A stretch of DNA of 64,000 nt from Altererythrobacter lutimaris (GCF_013371495.1 NZ_JABWTA010000001.1:1906001-1970000); one strand, 5' to 3'. Shown: positions 52,416 through 62,146, counted from the stretch's first letter. The notes: generated by a model not told the origin, from the letters alone. Program-made: numbers and translations.

Positions 52416-53111
52416 TTAGGCTGCGTATTGCGTTGTGTCTTCAATCTTCGCTTCTGCAAATCCCTTTTTACGCAATCGGCAGGAATCGCACAGTCCGCAT
52501 GCTTGGCCATCCGGACTAGGATCATAGCAAGACCACGACCAAGCCGGATCTAAGCCTAGCCGAGCGCATTCGTGCGCAATGTCAGCTTTAGTCATATGCT
52601 GTAACGGAGCATGGATTTGGACGCCGCGATCCTCAACACCCATCTTGGTGCCAAGTCGGGCAGTCTCCGCAAAACTCGAAATGAACTCGGGACGACAATC
52701 AGGGTATCCCGAATAGTCGAGTGCATTCACTCCGATAAAGACATCATGCGCGTCTTTTGCTTCGGCATAAGCGACGGTCAGCGATAGAAAAACCAGGTTT
52801 CTCGCCGGAACATATGTGACTGGAATATCTTGGCCCACGCCTTCCTTCGGCACTTCGACGTCATCCGTGAGAGCCGATCCGCCAAAGGCCCGCAAATCCA
52901 AATCAATCACACTGTGTGCTTTAGCACCCAAACGCTTCACGATGGCTCTCGCAGAATCAATCTCTCGCACATGACGCTGACCATAATTGATCGTTAATGC
53001 ATGCAATGCGAAGCCTTGCTCAATCGCAAGCGCCGCGGACACCATTGAGTCCAGCCCACCAGAGAGCAGCACAACGGCCGGCTTCGTATTTTCTGAGAGT
53101 TTCGCGTTCAT
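52416..53111 (-). CDS. queC: 7-cyano-7-deazaguanine synthase
   Basis: Converts 7-carboxy-7-deazaguanine to preQ0 for queuosine in tRNA. The 231-residue protein has the PP-loop VVLLSGGLDSMVSAALA near residue 12-28 and four zinc cysteines at the end in SWSCYDPSPDGQACGLCDSCRLRKKGF. It fits gluQ in the same window, which acts on the queuosine-modified tRNA. It is 26 bases upstream of the MFS gene, probably one transcript; queD and queE are not here. Confidence 0.95.
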   Translation of the reverse strand: MNAKLSENTKPAVVLLSGGLDSMVSAALAIEQGFALHALTINYGQRHVREIDSARAIVKRLGAKAHSVIDLDLRAFGGSALTDDVEVPKEGVGQDIPVTYVPARNLVFLSLTVAYAEAKDAHDVFIGVNALDYSGYPDCRPEFISSFAETARLGTKMGVEDRGVQIHAPLQHMTKADIAHECARLGLDPAWSWSCYDPSPDGQACGLCDSCRLRKKGFAEAKIEDTTQYAA

Positions 53112-53159
53112 GTCCTCGGCTTAATGAAAGCCGCGCAAACTTCAATCAGTCTTGCTGAT

Positions 53160-53579
53160 TTACTGGCAAGCGCCCTGGTAACGAGCTTCAGCGTAGACTT
53201 GAAAGGGGCGCTCGTTAGCAATGCCTTGGCTCGAGAGCTGCAACAGGGCTCGCGTTTCGCGCCTAATGGTCGTGCGACCATAGCCGTCACCTGGGCAAGA
53301 ATACTGCACAGTCGCCATATCAGGCTCATTGGCGACGATGACATTGCTGCATCCGGATTTGCCATGTTTGAGCTTCAAAAGCTCACGGCCTGAGCGCACA
53401 CAGATTGAGCGCGGCGGAGACCCATCGCGGAAGCGGATGCTCCATTGGCCTTTCTCAATTCCATCAAATACTGCGAGGCGAGTATCCTGCGCCTTCCCGG
53501 CAGGTGCAAAGGCAAGCGCAATGACGCCCGCAATTGCAAGCAGACAAGAAATAGTCGCAGCTTTGATCGTACGATTCAC
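53160..53579 (-). CDS. Small secreted protein, unknown function
   Basis: A 139-residue protein with a signal peptide (cut near APAGKAQDT, residue ~30). The mature part has four cysteines in SICVRSG, SGCSN, YSCPG and YQGACQ, likely forming two disulfides, and the segment GQWSIRFRDGSPPRSICV that resembles DUF3617-type secreted proteins. Its role is unknown. Encoded between queC and hslO on the same strand. Confidence 0.7.
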   Translation of the reverse strand: MNRTIKAATISCLLAIAGVIALAFAPAGKAQDTRLAVFDGIEKGQWSIRFRDGSPPRSICVRSGRELLKLKHGKSGCSNVIVANEPDMATVQYSCPGDGYGRTTIRRETRALLQLSSQGIANERPFQVYAEARYQGACQ

Positions 53580-53697
53580 GATGGATCAGTCTTCCAGCAA
53601 GGCCCTCACGACAATGTGTGGACTCGAAGCAATTTATAGCACGTATTAGCTCAGCAGCGATAAACCGTTACTTAACGGCGACAAACGGAGTTCGTGG

Positions 53698-54612
53698 TCA
53701 ATTTGGCAAGATGAACTCACGTGAGCAGAACGCGCAATCGACCACAATCTCACCAGCATCATTGCGCATCGCAGCGCGCTCATCTTCGGGAAAGCGCTCC
53801 AGTACTGCTGTGTAATGTTCGACTGAGCAGCGGCAACCGCGAGACAAAAGCGCGCCCGGCTGGACGTTGATCCGATCTTCTTCGTGATACAGCCTCCAGA
53901 CAAGGCCCTCCATGGAAAGCGCTGGGTCAAGTAGTTCTGCATGGCTCAACGTCCCACCTACGATTGCCACATGCTCCCAATCCGGATGGTCATGTCGCAC
54001 ATGCAATCGCTCGCGGCCCTCTTCACCATCCGCCAAATGCTGTACCAAGATGCCTGCAGCTACACAGCCTTCAGAGCCGCTTTGCAGTGCAACGCGAATG
54101 AGCGTTGGGACTTGCTCTGATTGAACGAAGTAACGCTCGCACGCTTCAGTCAGGCTGTCGCCCTCGAGTGGCACAATTCCCTGATAGCGATTGCCTTTGC
54201 CGCCGGCGGCTGGACCGGTTTCGAATGTGACAGCAAGATGGCCCTTGCCAAACAGGGCTCGTAACGTGGGATTCGCGCCGAGGCCGCCCAGCTGCGCGGC
54301 ATCGAATTCGGCATAGCCGCGCAGCTCCCCCTCCCGAAAATCGCAGACCAGCAGGCGAACAATCCCTTCTTGCGTCTGAGCTTGCATGGTGAGCTGACCA
54401 CCATTCTTCAGCAGCCCTCCCATCAACGCACCCAGAACCAAGGCTTCAGCCAAGAGATGCTTGATCGGGGCCGGATAGTCATGGGCCGACAAGACGGTGT
54501 CGACCACCTTGTCCAGCCGGACCATCCGGCCACGCGCGTTGCGTGCAGGCAGGGAAAAGCCCAGCAATTGATCGGCAAAGATCTCAGGCGGTGCGGTCTG
54601 AATATTGGTCAT
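53698..54612 (-). CDS. hslO: Redox-regulated chaperone Hsp33
   Basis: Holds unfolded proteins when oxidised. The 304-residue protein has the N-terminal substrate domain and, at the C terminus, the CxC...CxxC zinc switch: SRGCRCSVEHY near residue 260 and VVDCAFCSREF near 295. Spacing between the pairs is about 29 residues, as in E. coli Hsp33. Start at 54612; the arg operon ends shortly upstream with its own terminator. Confidence 0.95.
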   Translation of the reverse strand: MTNIQTAPPEIFADQLLGFSLPARNARGRMVRLDKVVDTVLSAHDYPAPIKHLLAEALVLGALMGGLLKNGGQLTMQAQTQEGIVRLLVCDFREGELRGYAEFDAAQLGGLGANPTLRALFGKGHLAVTFETGPAAGGKGNRYQGIVPLEGDSLTEACERYFVQSEQVPTLIRVALQSGSEGCVAAGILVQHLADGEEGRERLHVRHDHPDWEHVAIVGGTLSHAELLDPALSMEGLVWRLYHEEDRINVQPGALLSRGCRCSVEHYTAVLERFPEDERAAMRNDAGEIVVDCAFCSREFILPN

Positions 54613-54630
54613 GCGCGTTCATATGGAGGC

Positions 54631-54652
54631 TAACAAAGGGCTTTTTAAGCCC
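54631..54652 (-). terminator. Intrinsic terminator of the argD-argF operon
   Basis: GGGCTT and AAGCCC (54638-54643 with 54647-54652) pair, followed on the minus strand by TTTGTTA. It sits 30 bases past the argF stop and 19 bases before hslO. Confidence 0.7.
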
Positions 54653-54681
54653 TCGAATGACCTCCATTTCTTTCGCTCAGC

Positions 54682-55644
54682 TTACTTGAGCAGACCGAAT
54701 GCCCAAAGCAAGATGGATTTCTGCGCGTGGATCCGGTTTTCCGCTTCATGAAACACAACCGACTGAGGACCTTCGAACACAGCTTCATTAACCTCGTCTC
54801 CGACATGCGCCGGTAGACAATGCAAGAAGAGCGCATCGGACTTGGCCTGCGCCATCAAAGCCTCATTGACCTGATATGGTGCCATCGCAGCGCGCTTCTC
54901 CGCAGCATCTGCCTGGCCCATCGAAATCCATGTGTCAGTTACAATCACATCTGCGCCCATCGCAGCAGAGCTTGCGTTCTGTGTGAGGGTGACGGTGCAC
55001 CCCGCATCGCGCGCCATCTCGACGAATTCGGCCTCAGGCTCATATCCGGCTGGTGTCGCGACCCGAACGTTGAACTTCATCAATGCCGCTGCTTCCAGAA
55101 TGGAATGCAGCACATTGTTGCCGTCTCCGAACCAAGCCACTTCCAGCCCCGGCAATGACTTGCCATGTTCAATGACTGTCAGAAGATCGGCCACAATCTG
55201 GCATGGATGCGAACGATCAGTCAGTCCATTAATCACTGGAACATGGGCATGATCCGCGAGCTCTTCCGCCTTTGCATGATCGTCGGTTCGGATCATGATC
55301 GCATCAACCATGCGGCTCAATACGCGTGCGGTGTCCGCGATCGTTTCGCCGCGGCCAAGCTGACTGGTCGCACTGTCAAGGATCAGACAGGACCCGCCTA
55401 GCTGGCGCATCGCGATATCAAAGCTGACACGGGTGCGCGTGGAGTTCTTTTCGAAGATCATCGCCAACACGCGCCCATCGAGAGGCTTGTCCGCATCGGG
55501 CTTGGCCTTGGGCCAGCCTTTACGCAGTGCCTTGCGGTCAATTGCATCTGCCATCATCCCGGCAATGGCATTGCCACCTGCATCGGAGAGATCGAGAAAA
55601 TTCTGCACCGCTGGCGCAAGATCAAGTGGTCTCGAATCGCTCAT
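54682..55644 (-). CDS. argF: Ornithine carbamoyltransferase
   Basis: Makes citrulline from ornithine and carbamoyl phosphate. The 320-residue protein has the carbamoyl phosphate motif STRTRVSFD (near residue 57), [12 protein letters not shown] (near 143), the ornithine-binding [10 protein letters not shown] and the catalytic HCLPAH (near 274). The start codon shares a base with the argD stop (TGATG). ArgD makes ornithine's precursor N-acetylornithine, so the two genes act in the same pathway. Confidence 0.96.
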   Translation of the reverse strand: MSDSRPLDLAPAVQNFLDLSDAGGNAIAGMMADAIDRKALRKGWPKAKPDADKPLDGRVLAMIFEKNSTRTRVSFDIAMRQLGGSCLILDSATSQLGRGETIADTARVLSRMVDAIMIRTDDHAKAEELADHAHVPVINGLTDRSHPCQIVADLLTVIEHGKSLPGLEVAWFGDGNNVLHSILEAAALMKFNVRVATPAGYEPEAEFVEMARDAGCTVTLTQNASSAAMGADVIVTDTWISMGQADAAEKRAAMAPYQVNEALMAQAKSDALFLHCLPAHVGDEVNEAVFEGPQSVVFHEAENRIHAQKSILLWAFGLLK

Positions 55645-56831
55645 CAGCTTGCATCAGGCGAGTAGCTCGCCGCCCCAGCCGAAAGCTTTTCAAAGAATTC
55701 GTCCATCTCAGCATCACCGAGAACTAGCGGAGGCAGAACGCGCAGCGTGTTATCGCCCGCAGCGACAGTCAGCAGCTGGTGATTATCGCGCAGATGGACG
55801 AAGAATGGCCTGCTTTCCACTTTCATCTTGATGCCAAGCATCAATCCCTTGCCGCGCACGAGTTCGAACAGCTCCGGATAGTTTCCGATAAACTGTTCCA
55901 GCCGCGAGCGTAGTCGCTCACCTTTCTCGCGAACGCTGGAAAGGAACTCCTCGTTCGCCACAGCGTCCATCACCGCGCTGCCTGCTGCCATAGCAAGCGG
56001 ATTGCCGCCGTAAGTGGAACCATGGGTACCAGGGACCATGCCGCGCGCGGACTTCTCAGTCGCGAGGCATGCGCCGAGAGGGAATCCCCCACCGATCCCT
56101 TTTGCTGTCGCCACGATGTCAGGCGTGATGCCGTATTGCTCGTAAGCGTATAGCGTGCCGGTGCGAGCAACGCCGCACTGCACTTCATCAAGCACCAGCA
56201 TCAGATCATTCTCGTCAGCCAGTTTGCGCAGGCCTTGCATGAATTCTTCCGATGCCGGACGGATACCGCCTTCACCCTGTATCGGCTCGACGAGGAAGCC
56301 AGCCGTGTTTGGCCCCATCAGAGCCTTGGCCGATTCCAGATTATCGAACTCGGCATATTTGAACCCGGCCAGAAGCGGCGAGAAGCCGTGATGCATCTTC
56401 TCCTGATTAGACGCACTAATCGTGGCCATGGTCCGGCCGTGGAAGGCATTGGCAAAGGTAATGAGCTCAAACCGCGTCGTATCCCCATCGTGCTGGTGGT
56501 AAGCGCGCGCGGTTTTGATCGCAGTCTCAACCGCTTCTGCGCCTGAATTGGTGAAGAAGACCGTGTCGGCAAAGGTGTTATCGACCAGTTGCTGCGCGAG
56601 CTTCTCGCCTTGTGGACTGCCATAGAGATTTGAGACATGCATCAAGGTCTCAGCCTGTTTCTGAATAGCTGAAATTAGACCTTCATGGCTGTGACCGAGC
56701 AGATTGACCGCTATGCCACTCGCGAAATCGAGATAGCGCGTGCCGTCTTCGTCGATCAGATGGCAGTGTTCTCCTCGGACCGGACGCACACCGCACCGAG
56801 GGTAAACGGGCATCAGTGGAGTAATAGCCAT
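55644..56831 (-). CDS. argD: Acetylornithine aminotransferase
   Basis: PLP enzyme that makes N-acetylornithine from N-acetylglutamate semialdehyde; often also acts on succinyldiaminopimelate. The 395-residue class III aminotransferase has [17 protein letters not shown] (phosphate cup) near residue 95, [14 protein letters not shown] (PLP-binding Asp) near 215 and the Schiff-base Lys in [15 protein letters not shown] near 245. Length is normal. Upstream lies the cold-shock gene's end, with an inverted repeat in between. Confidence 0.94.
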   Translation of the reverse strand: MAITPLMPVYPRCGVRPVRGEHCHLIDEDGTRYLDFASGIAVNLLGHSHEGLISAIQKQAETLMHVSNLYGSPQGEKLAQQLVDNTFADTVFFTNSGAEAVETAIKTARAYHQHDGDTTRFELITFANAFHGRTMATISASNQEKMHHGFSPLLAGFKYAEFDNLESAKALMGPNTAGFLVEPIQGEGGIRPASEEFMQGLRKLADENDLMLVLDEVQCGVARTGTLYAYEQYGITPDIVATAKGIGGGFPLGACLATEKSARGMVPGTHGSTYGGNPLAMAAGSAVMDAVANEEFLSSVREKGERLRSRLEQFIGNYPELFELVRGKGLMLGIKMKVESRPFFVHLRDNHQLLTVAAGDNTLRVLPPLVLGDAEMDEFFEKLSAGAASYSPDAS

Positions 56832-56878
56832 AGCAGCACCTCAAATCTCGAATTCGGAAATAATGCAAAACCAAAGAG

Positions 56879-56918
56879 AAATGGCGACCCCCTGTCTCAT
56901 GGACTGGGGCCGCCATTT
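56879..56918 (-). terminator. Inverted repeat between the cold-shock gene and argD
   Basis: AAATGGCG and CCCC (56879-56891) pair with GGGG and CGCCATTT (56906-56918) with one mismatch, around a 14-base loop. On the minus strand TTCTCTTTGGTTTTGC follows. It could end the cold-shock transcript or attenuate argD; the interrupted T run makes it a weak intrinsic terminator. Confidence 0.55.
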
Positions 56919-56972
56919 GCTCCGTTTAGTTTGTCGCTAGCCGCGGGTCAAACCGCTGGCTGAGCAGGCTCA

Positions 56973-57758
56973 TCAACCTTGAACGGGCACGAGGTTGACC
57001 GCCGAGTATTTCCCTCGTCGGTCGACTTCGAGATCGAACTCGAACCGTTCGCCTTCATTGATGCCTTGCAAGCCGGACCGCTCAACTGCACTGATGTGCA
57101 CGAACGCATCGGGTTGACCGTCATCGCGCGTCAGGAAGCCAAAACCCTTCATCGAGTTGAAGAACTTGACTGTGCCTGTCGCTTTTTCACCGGTCAGCTC
57201 ACGCTGCGGAGCTGCACTGCGCTGCTCTACCTGGATCACGTCACCGACAATCTGGATATCTTGTGCAGATACCTTGCCGCCACGGTCTACGAGATTGAAC
57301 TCAAGCTCCTGACCTTCAGCCAATCCCTCAAGACCAGCACGCTCAACTGCACTGATGTGAATGAACACATCTTCGCCGCCGGTTTCCTGCTGAATGAAGC
57401 CGAATCCCTTCTGGCTGTTGAAGAATTTGACGGTGCCTTTGCCGGTTCCAACGACCTGTGCTGGCATGCGGTTGAATCCGCCGCCGTCACCGCCGCTGCC
57501 GCCACCGCCACGAGGGCCACCGCCTCCTGGGCCACCGCGATTGCCACCGCCGAAACGGTCGCCTCCACCGCCGCCGAAGCGATCTCCACCGCCGCCGCCG
57601 TAGCCGCCGCGATCATCGCGTCTGCCGCCAAAACCGCCGCGGTCATTACCAAAATCGGAAGGTGGCTTGTAGCCTTCACCGCCGAATGGATCGAAACTGT
57701 CTTCGCCGAATCCGTCGCGCTTGTCTTTGCCGCGCCGACGGCCTCTATCGTAACCCAT
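56973..57758 (-). CDS. Two cold-shock domains behind a Gly/Arg-rich N terminus
   Basis: A 261-residue protein. Residues 1-100 are of low complexity ([19 protein letters not shown] repeats, RGG-like), followed by two cold-shock domains: [33 protein letters not shown] (~109-141) and [33 protein letters not shown] (~195-227), each with the RNP-1 (KGFGF) and RNP-2 (VFIHI or AFVHI) RNA-binding motifs. Most bacterial Csps have one domain and no RGG-like tail; this layout is closer to alphaproteobacterial double-Csps. An RNA chaperone is likely. Confidence 0.88.
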   Translation of the reverse strand: MGYDRGRRRGKDKRDGFGEDSFDPFGGEGYKPPSDFGNDRGGFGGRRDDRGGYGGGGGDRFGGGGGDRFGGGNRGGPGGGGPRGGGGSGGDGGGFNRMPAQVVGTGKGTVKFFNSQKGFGFIQQETGGEDVFIHISAVERAGLEGLAEGQELEFNLVDRGGKVSAQDIQIVGDVIQVEQRSAAPQRELTGEKATGTVKFFNSMKGFGFLTRDDGQPDAFVHISAVERSGLQGINEGERFEFDLEVDRRGKYSAVNLVPVQG

Positions 57759-57798
57759 AACTCAAAAAATACCTTGTCATCCCGCCCAAAAATCTACG

Positions 57799-57834
57799 GT
57801 GTCGGAAACAGGGACGGCATTCCGTTCCGAACAC
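57799..57834 (-). promoter_or_regulatory. Hairpin in the leader of the cold-shock gene
   Basis: GTGT(T)CGGAA pairs with TTCCGACAC (one bulge), enclosing a further GGACGG/CCGTCC pairing. It lies 41-76 bases upstream of the start codon, in the presumed 5' untranslated region. Cold-shock leaders often fold differently with temperature; that this one does so is only a guess. Confidence 0.4.
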
Positions 57835-58041
57835 GCAAGAAGAGTAGACTCGACGCCTAAACCCCACCTCACCATTCGCGGCATAGCGCAAAAATACGCT
57901 TTGAGCGAATGATTTAAGGTTACAAAGCTTTATGGCGCAGCTTTGTGACATTTTGGCAAATCCTGAATTTTTGGCTAATTGGACATCCCGATCCCTGCAT
58001 CGTCATGACAGTGCGCAGAAATTCAAGAAAGTTGCCGAACC

Positions 58042-58482
58042 ATGCCCGATTTCCGCCTCTTATCCGACACGATGTTTGCCAGCCCTCAAATTTCGTCCGC
58101 GGATCTTGCGCTGGCGGCAGAACGTGGCGTCACACTTGTAATCAACAACCGGCCTGACGGCGAAGCGCCTGACGAACCACAAGGCCCTGAAATCGAAGCG
58201 GCGGCTAATGCCGCTGGGATGCGATATCTTGCTATCCCAATAGGTCATTCGGGATTTAGTGAACCGCAGGTCGAAGCCATGCAGCAAGCGCTCGCCGCGA
58301 ATACTGGCAAAACGCTTGCATATTGCCGGTCAGGTACCCGCTCGACCTTTCTGTGGGCTCTCGCGCAAGCGCGCGCCGGTGCAAATCCGATTGAAATCGC
58401 TGCTGCCGCGAACGCTGCGGGCTACGATGTCTCACCAATCCAGCCCGCACTTGATATGTTCGCGAGCCAAGCCCGCGACTGA
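58042..58482 (+). CDS. TIGR01244-type phosphatase-like sulfur transferase
   Basis: A 146-residue protein of the DUF442 family with the tyrosine-phosphatase fold. The catalytic loop is YCRSGTRST (C-x5-R, near residue 94-102). The N-terminal APQISSADLALAAERGVTLVINNRPDGE is conserved in the family, which is often next to sulfide or glutathione genes and has been linked to persulfide handling. First of a co-directional group of four with a membrane protein, a hydroxylase and a GMC oxidoreductase. Confidence 0.82.
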   Translation: MPDFRLLSDTMFASPQISSADLALAAERGVTLVINNRPDGEAPDEPQGPEIEAAANAAGMRYLAIPIGHSGFSEPQVEAMQQALAANTGKTLAYCRSGTRSTFLWALAQARAGANPIEIAAAANAAGYDVSPIQPALDMFASQARD

Positions 58483-58502
58483 CCAATCTCGACGAGCTGC
58501 CC

Positions 58503-58919
58503 GTGCTGATACCCGCTGAAACCTTGCAATTTGCAGGATCGCTCGTCGCGATTCTGATACTTGCATGGCTGGTAAAGCGCCTCGGACTTGGGAGAAATCC
58601 AACGCTTGCGGATGACGATCATGCGAAGACCGTCGCGGCTGAAGTGCATGATGGATTCGTAGCAGAATCGGTCGCGCGTGATGAAAAGGGTGAGGGTGCC
58701 TTACTGCGCGATGCCCGAGGGCGGACCATGGTGCTCAAGCCGCACGGTGTGCATTTTGCCGGCCGCATCCTCACATCAAGCGCTTCCGCAACGCTCTCGG
58801 GCAGTAGCCTTCAGATCATGTCTGGCGAGAAACGCTTCGGCGACGTGTATTTGACGATTGAAGACGCCGCCTATTGGGCTGAGGCCATCAATCGACTACA
58901 CGAAGCGGGCAATGCCTGA
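58503..58919 (+). CDS. Membrane-anchored protein of unknown function
   Basis: A 138-residue protein starting with GTG, with an N-terminal helix (FAGSLVAILILAWLVKRLGLG) and a soluble beta-rich part (GALLRDARGRTMVLKPHGVHFAGRIL; FGDVYLTIEDAAYWAEAINRL). I recognise no family. It overlaps the following hydroxylase start by eight bases in a different frame, so the two are coupled; the cluster context suggests a lipid-related role, which is inference. Confidence 0.6.
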   Translation: MLIPAETLQFAGSLVAILILAWLVKRLGLGRNPTLADDDHAKTVAAEVHDGFVAESVARDEKGEGALLRDARGRTMVLKPHGVHFAGRILTSSASATLSGSSLQIMSGEKRFGDVYLTIEDAAYWAEAINRLHEAGNA

Positions 58920-59871
58920 TTTTTCGCCTGTTGATTATGCCGTACCCGGCTTTGTGCTGCTCGTCCTGATCGAGATGATCTGGGCTTGGAAGCGCAAGCC
59001 GCAAGCTTACGAAGCCAAGGACACACTCACCAGCCTCGCCTTTGGGCTCGGAAGCACGGTGTCGGGCCTCATCTTCGGCGGATTTTTCTTCCTTCTGTTT
59101 CTGACCGTTTGGGAACACCGCGTCTTAGACTTCGGACCCGAATGGTGGGCTGTCTGGTGGACATGGCCGCTGTGCTTCGTACTCGACGACCTCAAATATT
59201 ACTGGGTGCATCGCGCGGGGCATCGCATTCGCTGGATGTGGGCTGCTCATGTGAACCATCACTCGAGCCAGCACTACAATCTCTCGACAGCTTTGCGGCA
59301 GACTTGGACTGGGCCATTCACGTTCGGCTTCTTGTTCGCACTCCCATTAGTTCTTCTTGGCTTCCACCCAGCAATGATCGCGATCTGCGGTGGCTTCAAT
59401 CTGATCTACCAGTTCTGGATCCACACAGAAGCAATCGACAAAATGCCGCGTTGGTTTGAGGCAGTCATGAACACGCCAAGCCATCACCGTGTGCATCACG
59501 CCACCAACCCGCGTTATCTCGATCGCAATTACGCGGGCGTTTTCATCATCTGGGACAAACTGTTCGGCACGTTCGAGCCCGAAACCGAAGACGAGAAAAT
59601 TCGCTATGGGATCGTCAAGCAACTCGGCAGCTTCAACTTGTTATGGTCTGTGTTTCACGAGTGGGTTGGGATGCTTAGCGATATCTGGCGAGCACCATGG
59701 AAGCACAAGCTGTCTTACCTTCTGCGCGAGCCCGGCTGGACACATGACGGTAGCCACGACACCTCCGACATGATCCGTTCGCGCTGGAAAGAGCGACAAA
59801 CACAAGCTGGCACTCAAGAAAACCAAGTTTCATTGCAAAACCCGATTGCGAGCGGGCGTGAGGCTGCCTAA
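58912..59871 (+). CDS. Sterol desaturase / fatty acid hydroxylase family protein (second copy)
   Basis: A 319-residue membrane di-iron protein. His clusters: WVHRAGHRIRWMWAAHVNHHSSQHYN (near residue 95-120) and HHRVHHATNPRYLDRN near 195-210, in a four-helix membrane frame. It differs from the hydroxylase at 45036-45875 and is longer at the C terminus, with a soluble tail. A role on a sterol-like, carotenoid or fatty acyl chain is possible. It overlaps the preceding gene and is 24 bases before the GMC gene. Confidence 0.86.
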   Translation: MPDFSPVDYAVPGFVLLVLIEMIWAWKRKPQAYEAKDTLTSLAFGLGSTVSGLIFGGFFFLLFLTVWEHRVLDFGPEWWAVWWTWPLCFVLDDLKYYWVHRAGHRIRWMWAAHVNHHSSQHYNLSTALRQTWTGPFTFGFLFALPLVLLGFHPAMIAICGGFNLIYQFWIHTEAIDKMPRWFEAVMNTPSHHRVHHATNPRYLDRNYAGVFIIWDKLFGTFEPETEDEKIRYGIVKQLGSFNLLWSVFHEWVGMLSDIWRAPWKHKLSYLLREPGWTHDGSHDTSDMIRSRWKERQTQAGTQENQVSLQNPIASGREAA

Positions 59872-59895
59872 CATCGCTCTCCAAGAGGAGAGACA

Positions 59896-61482
59896 ATGGA
59901 CACGTTCGATTATGTCGTTATTGGTGGAGGCAGTGCGGGCAGCGCGGTCACAGGCCGGCTAGCAGAAGATGGAGCAAGCTCGGTTTGCTTGCTGGAAGCT
60001 GGCGGCCGCAACGACAACTTTCTGGTCAAGACGCCCGGCTTCATGCCGTTCCTTTTGAAGAATACCAATTACCGCTACGACACCGTCCCGCAGAAAGGCC
60101 TCAACGGTCGTATCGGTTATCAGCCGCGCGGCAAAGGGCTCGGTGGATCATCGGCAATCAACGCAATGGTCTATATTCGCGGAAATGCCTGGGACTATGA
60201 CAACTGGGCCGCGATGGGCTGCACCGGCTGGGCCTATGCCGACGTATTGCCTTACTTCAAACGTAGCGAAGGCAATGTGCGCGGCAAGAGCGAGTATCAC
60301 GGCGGCGAGGGTCCGCTCTCGGTCTCTGACCAGCATTGGACCAACCCCACCAGCCGCGCCTTCGTTGAGAGTGCCGCGGCGCTTCAACTGCCCACCACTG
60401 ACGACTTCAACGATAACAGTCAGGCAGGCTTCGGCATTTATCAAGTGACCCAAAAAGATGGCGAGCGCTGGTCAGCCGCTCGCGCCTATGTCGAGCCTTT
60501 GCGCGAGAAGCCCAATCTCGACATTCGCACAGGCACTCTGGTTGAGAAGCTCGTGATCGAGAATGGCCGGGTGACCGGCGTTGCAATCAAGCGCGGCCGC
60601 AAGCGCGAAGTGGTGTCCGCATGCAAAGGCGTGATCCTGTCCGCTGGCGCATTTAACTCTCCGCAAATCCTGATGCTGTCCGGCATTGGTCCGGCCGAGC
60701 ATTTGCGCGAACATGGCGTGGATGTCGTGCTCGACAAGCCTGCTGTTGGCAGCGATTTGCAGGATCATATCGACTATGTTTCCGGATGGGAGACGGAATC
60801 CAAAGAGCCGATTGGTGACTCGCTGTCGGGCACCTGGAAGATGGTCAAAGGCATTGTCGAACATCGGCGCAAGCGCACGGGCATCATGACGACGCCTTAT
60901 GCCGAAAGCGGCGGTTTCTGGACTGTCATGCCCGATAGCCCGGCACCAGATATCCAGTGGCATTTCGTACCGGCCATGCTCGAAGACCATGGCCGCGAGA
61001 AGATCAAAGGCCATGGCTTCTCCCTCCATGCCTGCGTGCTGCGCCCGGAAAGCCGCGGCACGGTCCGATTGAATTCCGGCAATGCTGCCGATGCGCCACG
61101 GATCGATCCGAACTTCCTCGAAGATGACCGCGACATCGCGACACTGCGCGCAGGTGTGCGCCTGTCGCACCGCATTGCAGAAGCTCCGCCGCTTACGGAC
61201 TATAAGCCCAAGGATCGCCACGCGATCGATTTGAATGATGATGCCGCGCTTGACGAGCTCATCCGCAACCGCGCAGACACCGTCTACCACCCTGTGGGCA
61301 CTTGCCGCATGGGATCAGACGAAAACGCGGTAGTCGACCCGAGCTTGAAGGCCCGCGGGATCGATGGCCTTTGGATCGCCGATGCGTCAATCATGCCGAA
61401 GATCGTGTCCGGAAACACCAACGCGCCGAGCATCATGATCGGCGAGCGTTGCGCTGACTTTGTGAAAGCCGCCACCGCTTGA
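59896..61482 (+). CDS. GMC-family oxidoreductase (choline dehydrogenase-like)
   Basis: A 528-residue FAD enzyme. FAD-binding: YVVIGGGSAGSAVTGRLAEDG (residues ~6-26), GLGGSSAINAMVYIRG (near 84), and the C-terminal VYHPVGTCRMG (catalytic His, near 458) with SGNTNAPSIMIGERCADF. It belongs to the alcohol/choline dehydrogenase group; the substrate is unknown. AGAGGAG precedes the start. Placed right after a lipid hydroxylase gene, it could oxidise the alcohol that enzyme makes; this is an inference. Confidence 0.93.
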   Translation: MDTFDYVVIGGGSAGSAVTGRLAEDGASSVCLLEAGGRNDNFLVKTPGFMPFLLKNTNYRYDTVPQKGLNGRIGYQPRGKGLGGSSAINAMVYIRGNAWDYDNWAAMGCTGWAYADVLPYFKRSEGNVRGKSEYHGGEGPLSVSDQHWTNPTSRAFVESAAALQLPTTDDFNDNSQAGFGIYQVTQKDGERWSAARAYVEPLREKPNLDIRTGTLVEKLVIENGRVTGVAIKRGRKREVVSACKGVILSAGAFNSPQILMLSGIGPAEHLREHGVDVVLDKPAVGSDLQDHIDYVSGWETESKEPIGDSLSGTWKMVKGIVEHRRKRTGIMTTPYAESGGFWTVMPDSPAPDIQWHFVPAMLEDHGREKIKGHGFSLHACVLRPESRGTVRLNSGNAADAPRIDPNFLEDDRDIATLRAGVRLSHRIAEAPPLTDYKPKDRHAIDLNDDAALDELIRNRADTVYHPVGTCRMGSDENAVVDPSLKARGIDGLWIADASIMPKIVSGNTNAPSIMIGERCADFVKAATA

Positions 61483-61535
61483 TGCGCGCTCCTCATCCTG
61501 TATGCTGCCCGGATTGATCGAGGGAAATATCAGCC

Positions 61536-61919
61536 ATGGACGACAAGAGCACACCGACACAGCGCAATAGCGGCCCGCCTGCAACAGGCGGCTTCGACCT
61601 CAATCGGCCGAGCATTATCAGCCTGCTCTATCTGGCGAGCTTCGTGACAGGTGTCACCGGCCTTGTCGGCATCGTTCTTGCGCATATCTGGCGCGGCGAA
61701 AGCCACGAGCCATGGGTCTCTTCGCACTACACCTATCTCATTCGCACCTTCTGGATCGGCTTTGCTGCGAGCGTTGTGGCCTTCTTTCTCAGCTTTATCC
61801 TGATCGGTGTGCTGCTCTTCCCGCTTATCGCGATCTGGGTCGGCGTGCGCAGCGTTCTGAGCATGGTCAAAGCGCAAAAGCACGAGCCCATGCCGGAGCC
61901 TGAAACACTCGCTTTCTAG
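61536..61919 (+). CDS. DUF4870-type membrane protein
   Basis: A 127-residue protein with three or four membrane helices (SLLYLASFVTGVTGLVGIVLAHI; HYTYLIRTFWIGFAASVVAFFL; ILIGVLLFPLIAIWVGVRSVLSM) after a polar Ser/Thr-rich N terminus. The conserved SHYTYLIRTFWIG is a mark of a small DUF4870-like group. Unknown function. Convergent with the small lipoprotein gene; the stops overlap by four bases. Confidence 0.75.
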   Translation: MDDKSTPTQRNSGPPATGGFDLNRPSIISLLYLASFVTGVTGLVGIVLAHIWRGESHEPWVSSHYTYLIRTFWIGFAASVVAFFLSFILIGVLLFPLIAIWVGVRSVLSMVKAQKHEPMPEPETLAF

Positions 61920-62146
61920 GGCTCGCTCGCCTCGCTTTCATCATTGGCGACATTGGTCATCTCCGTATCCGGCAGATCGACCTCAACCGCGTTGGGATCC
62001 TCTCGCGAGACGATCAGCTCGCCGCCGCTCATGTCCTCGGCATCCGCCTCATAGCTTTTCTCTTCAGCCTGGTTGCACGCCGCCACCGCAAGCGTTGCAA
62101 CCAGCGCCAAAGTCAAGCGCGGTCCGTGTTCGTCGTGCCCCCTCAT
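61916..62146 (-). CDS. Small acidic lipoprotein
   Basis: A 76-residue protein with a lipobox AVAAC near residue 24 and a mature part rich in Glu, Asp and Ser (DAEDMSGGELIVSREDPNAVEVDLPDTEM). No family recognised. The start overlaps the end of the YdcH-like gene by four bases, so they are likely translated together. Confidence 0.6.
   Translation of the reverse strand: MRGHDEHGPRLTLALVATLAVAACNQAEEKSYEADAEDMSGGELIVSREDPNAVEVDLPDTEMTNVANDESEASEP

Noticed and set aside
56979..57860. A 293-codon plus-strand open frame, Ala/Thr-rich
   Set aside because: Mirror image of the repetitive Gly-rich coding sequence of the cold-shock protein.
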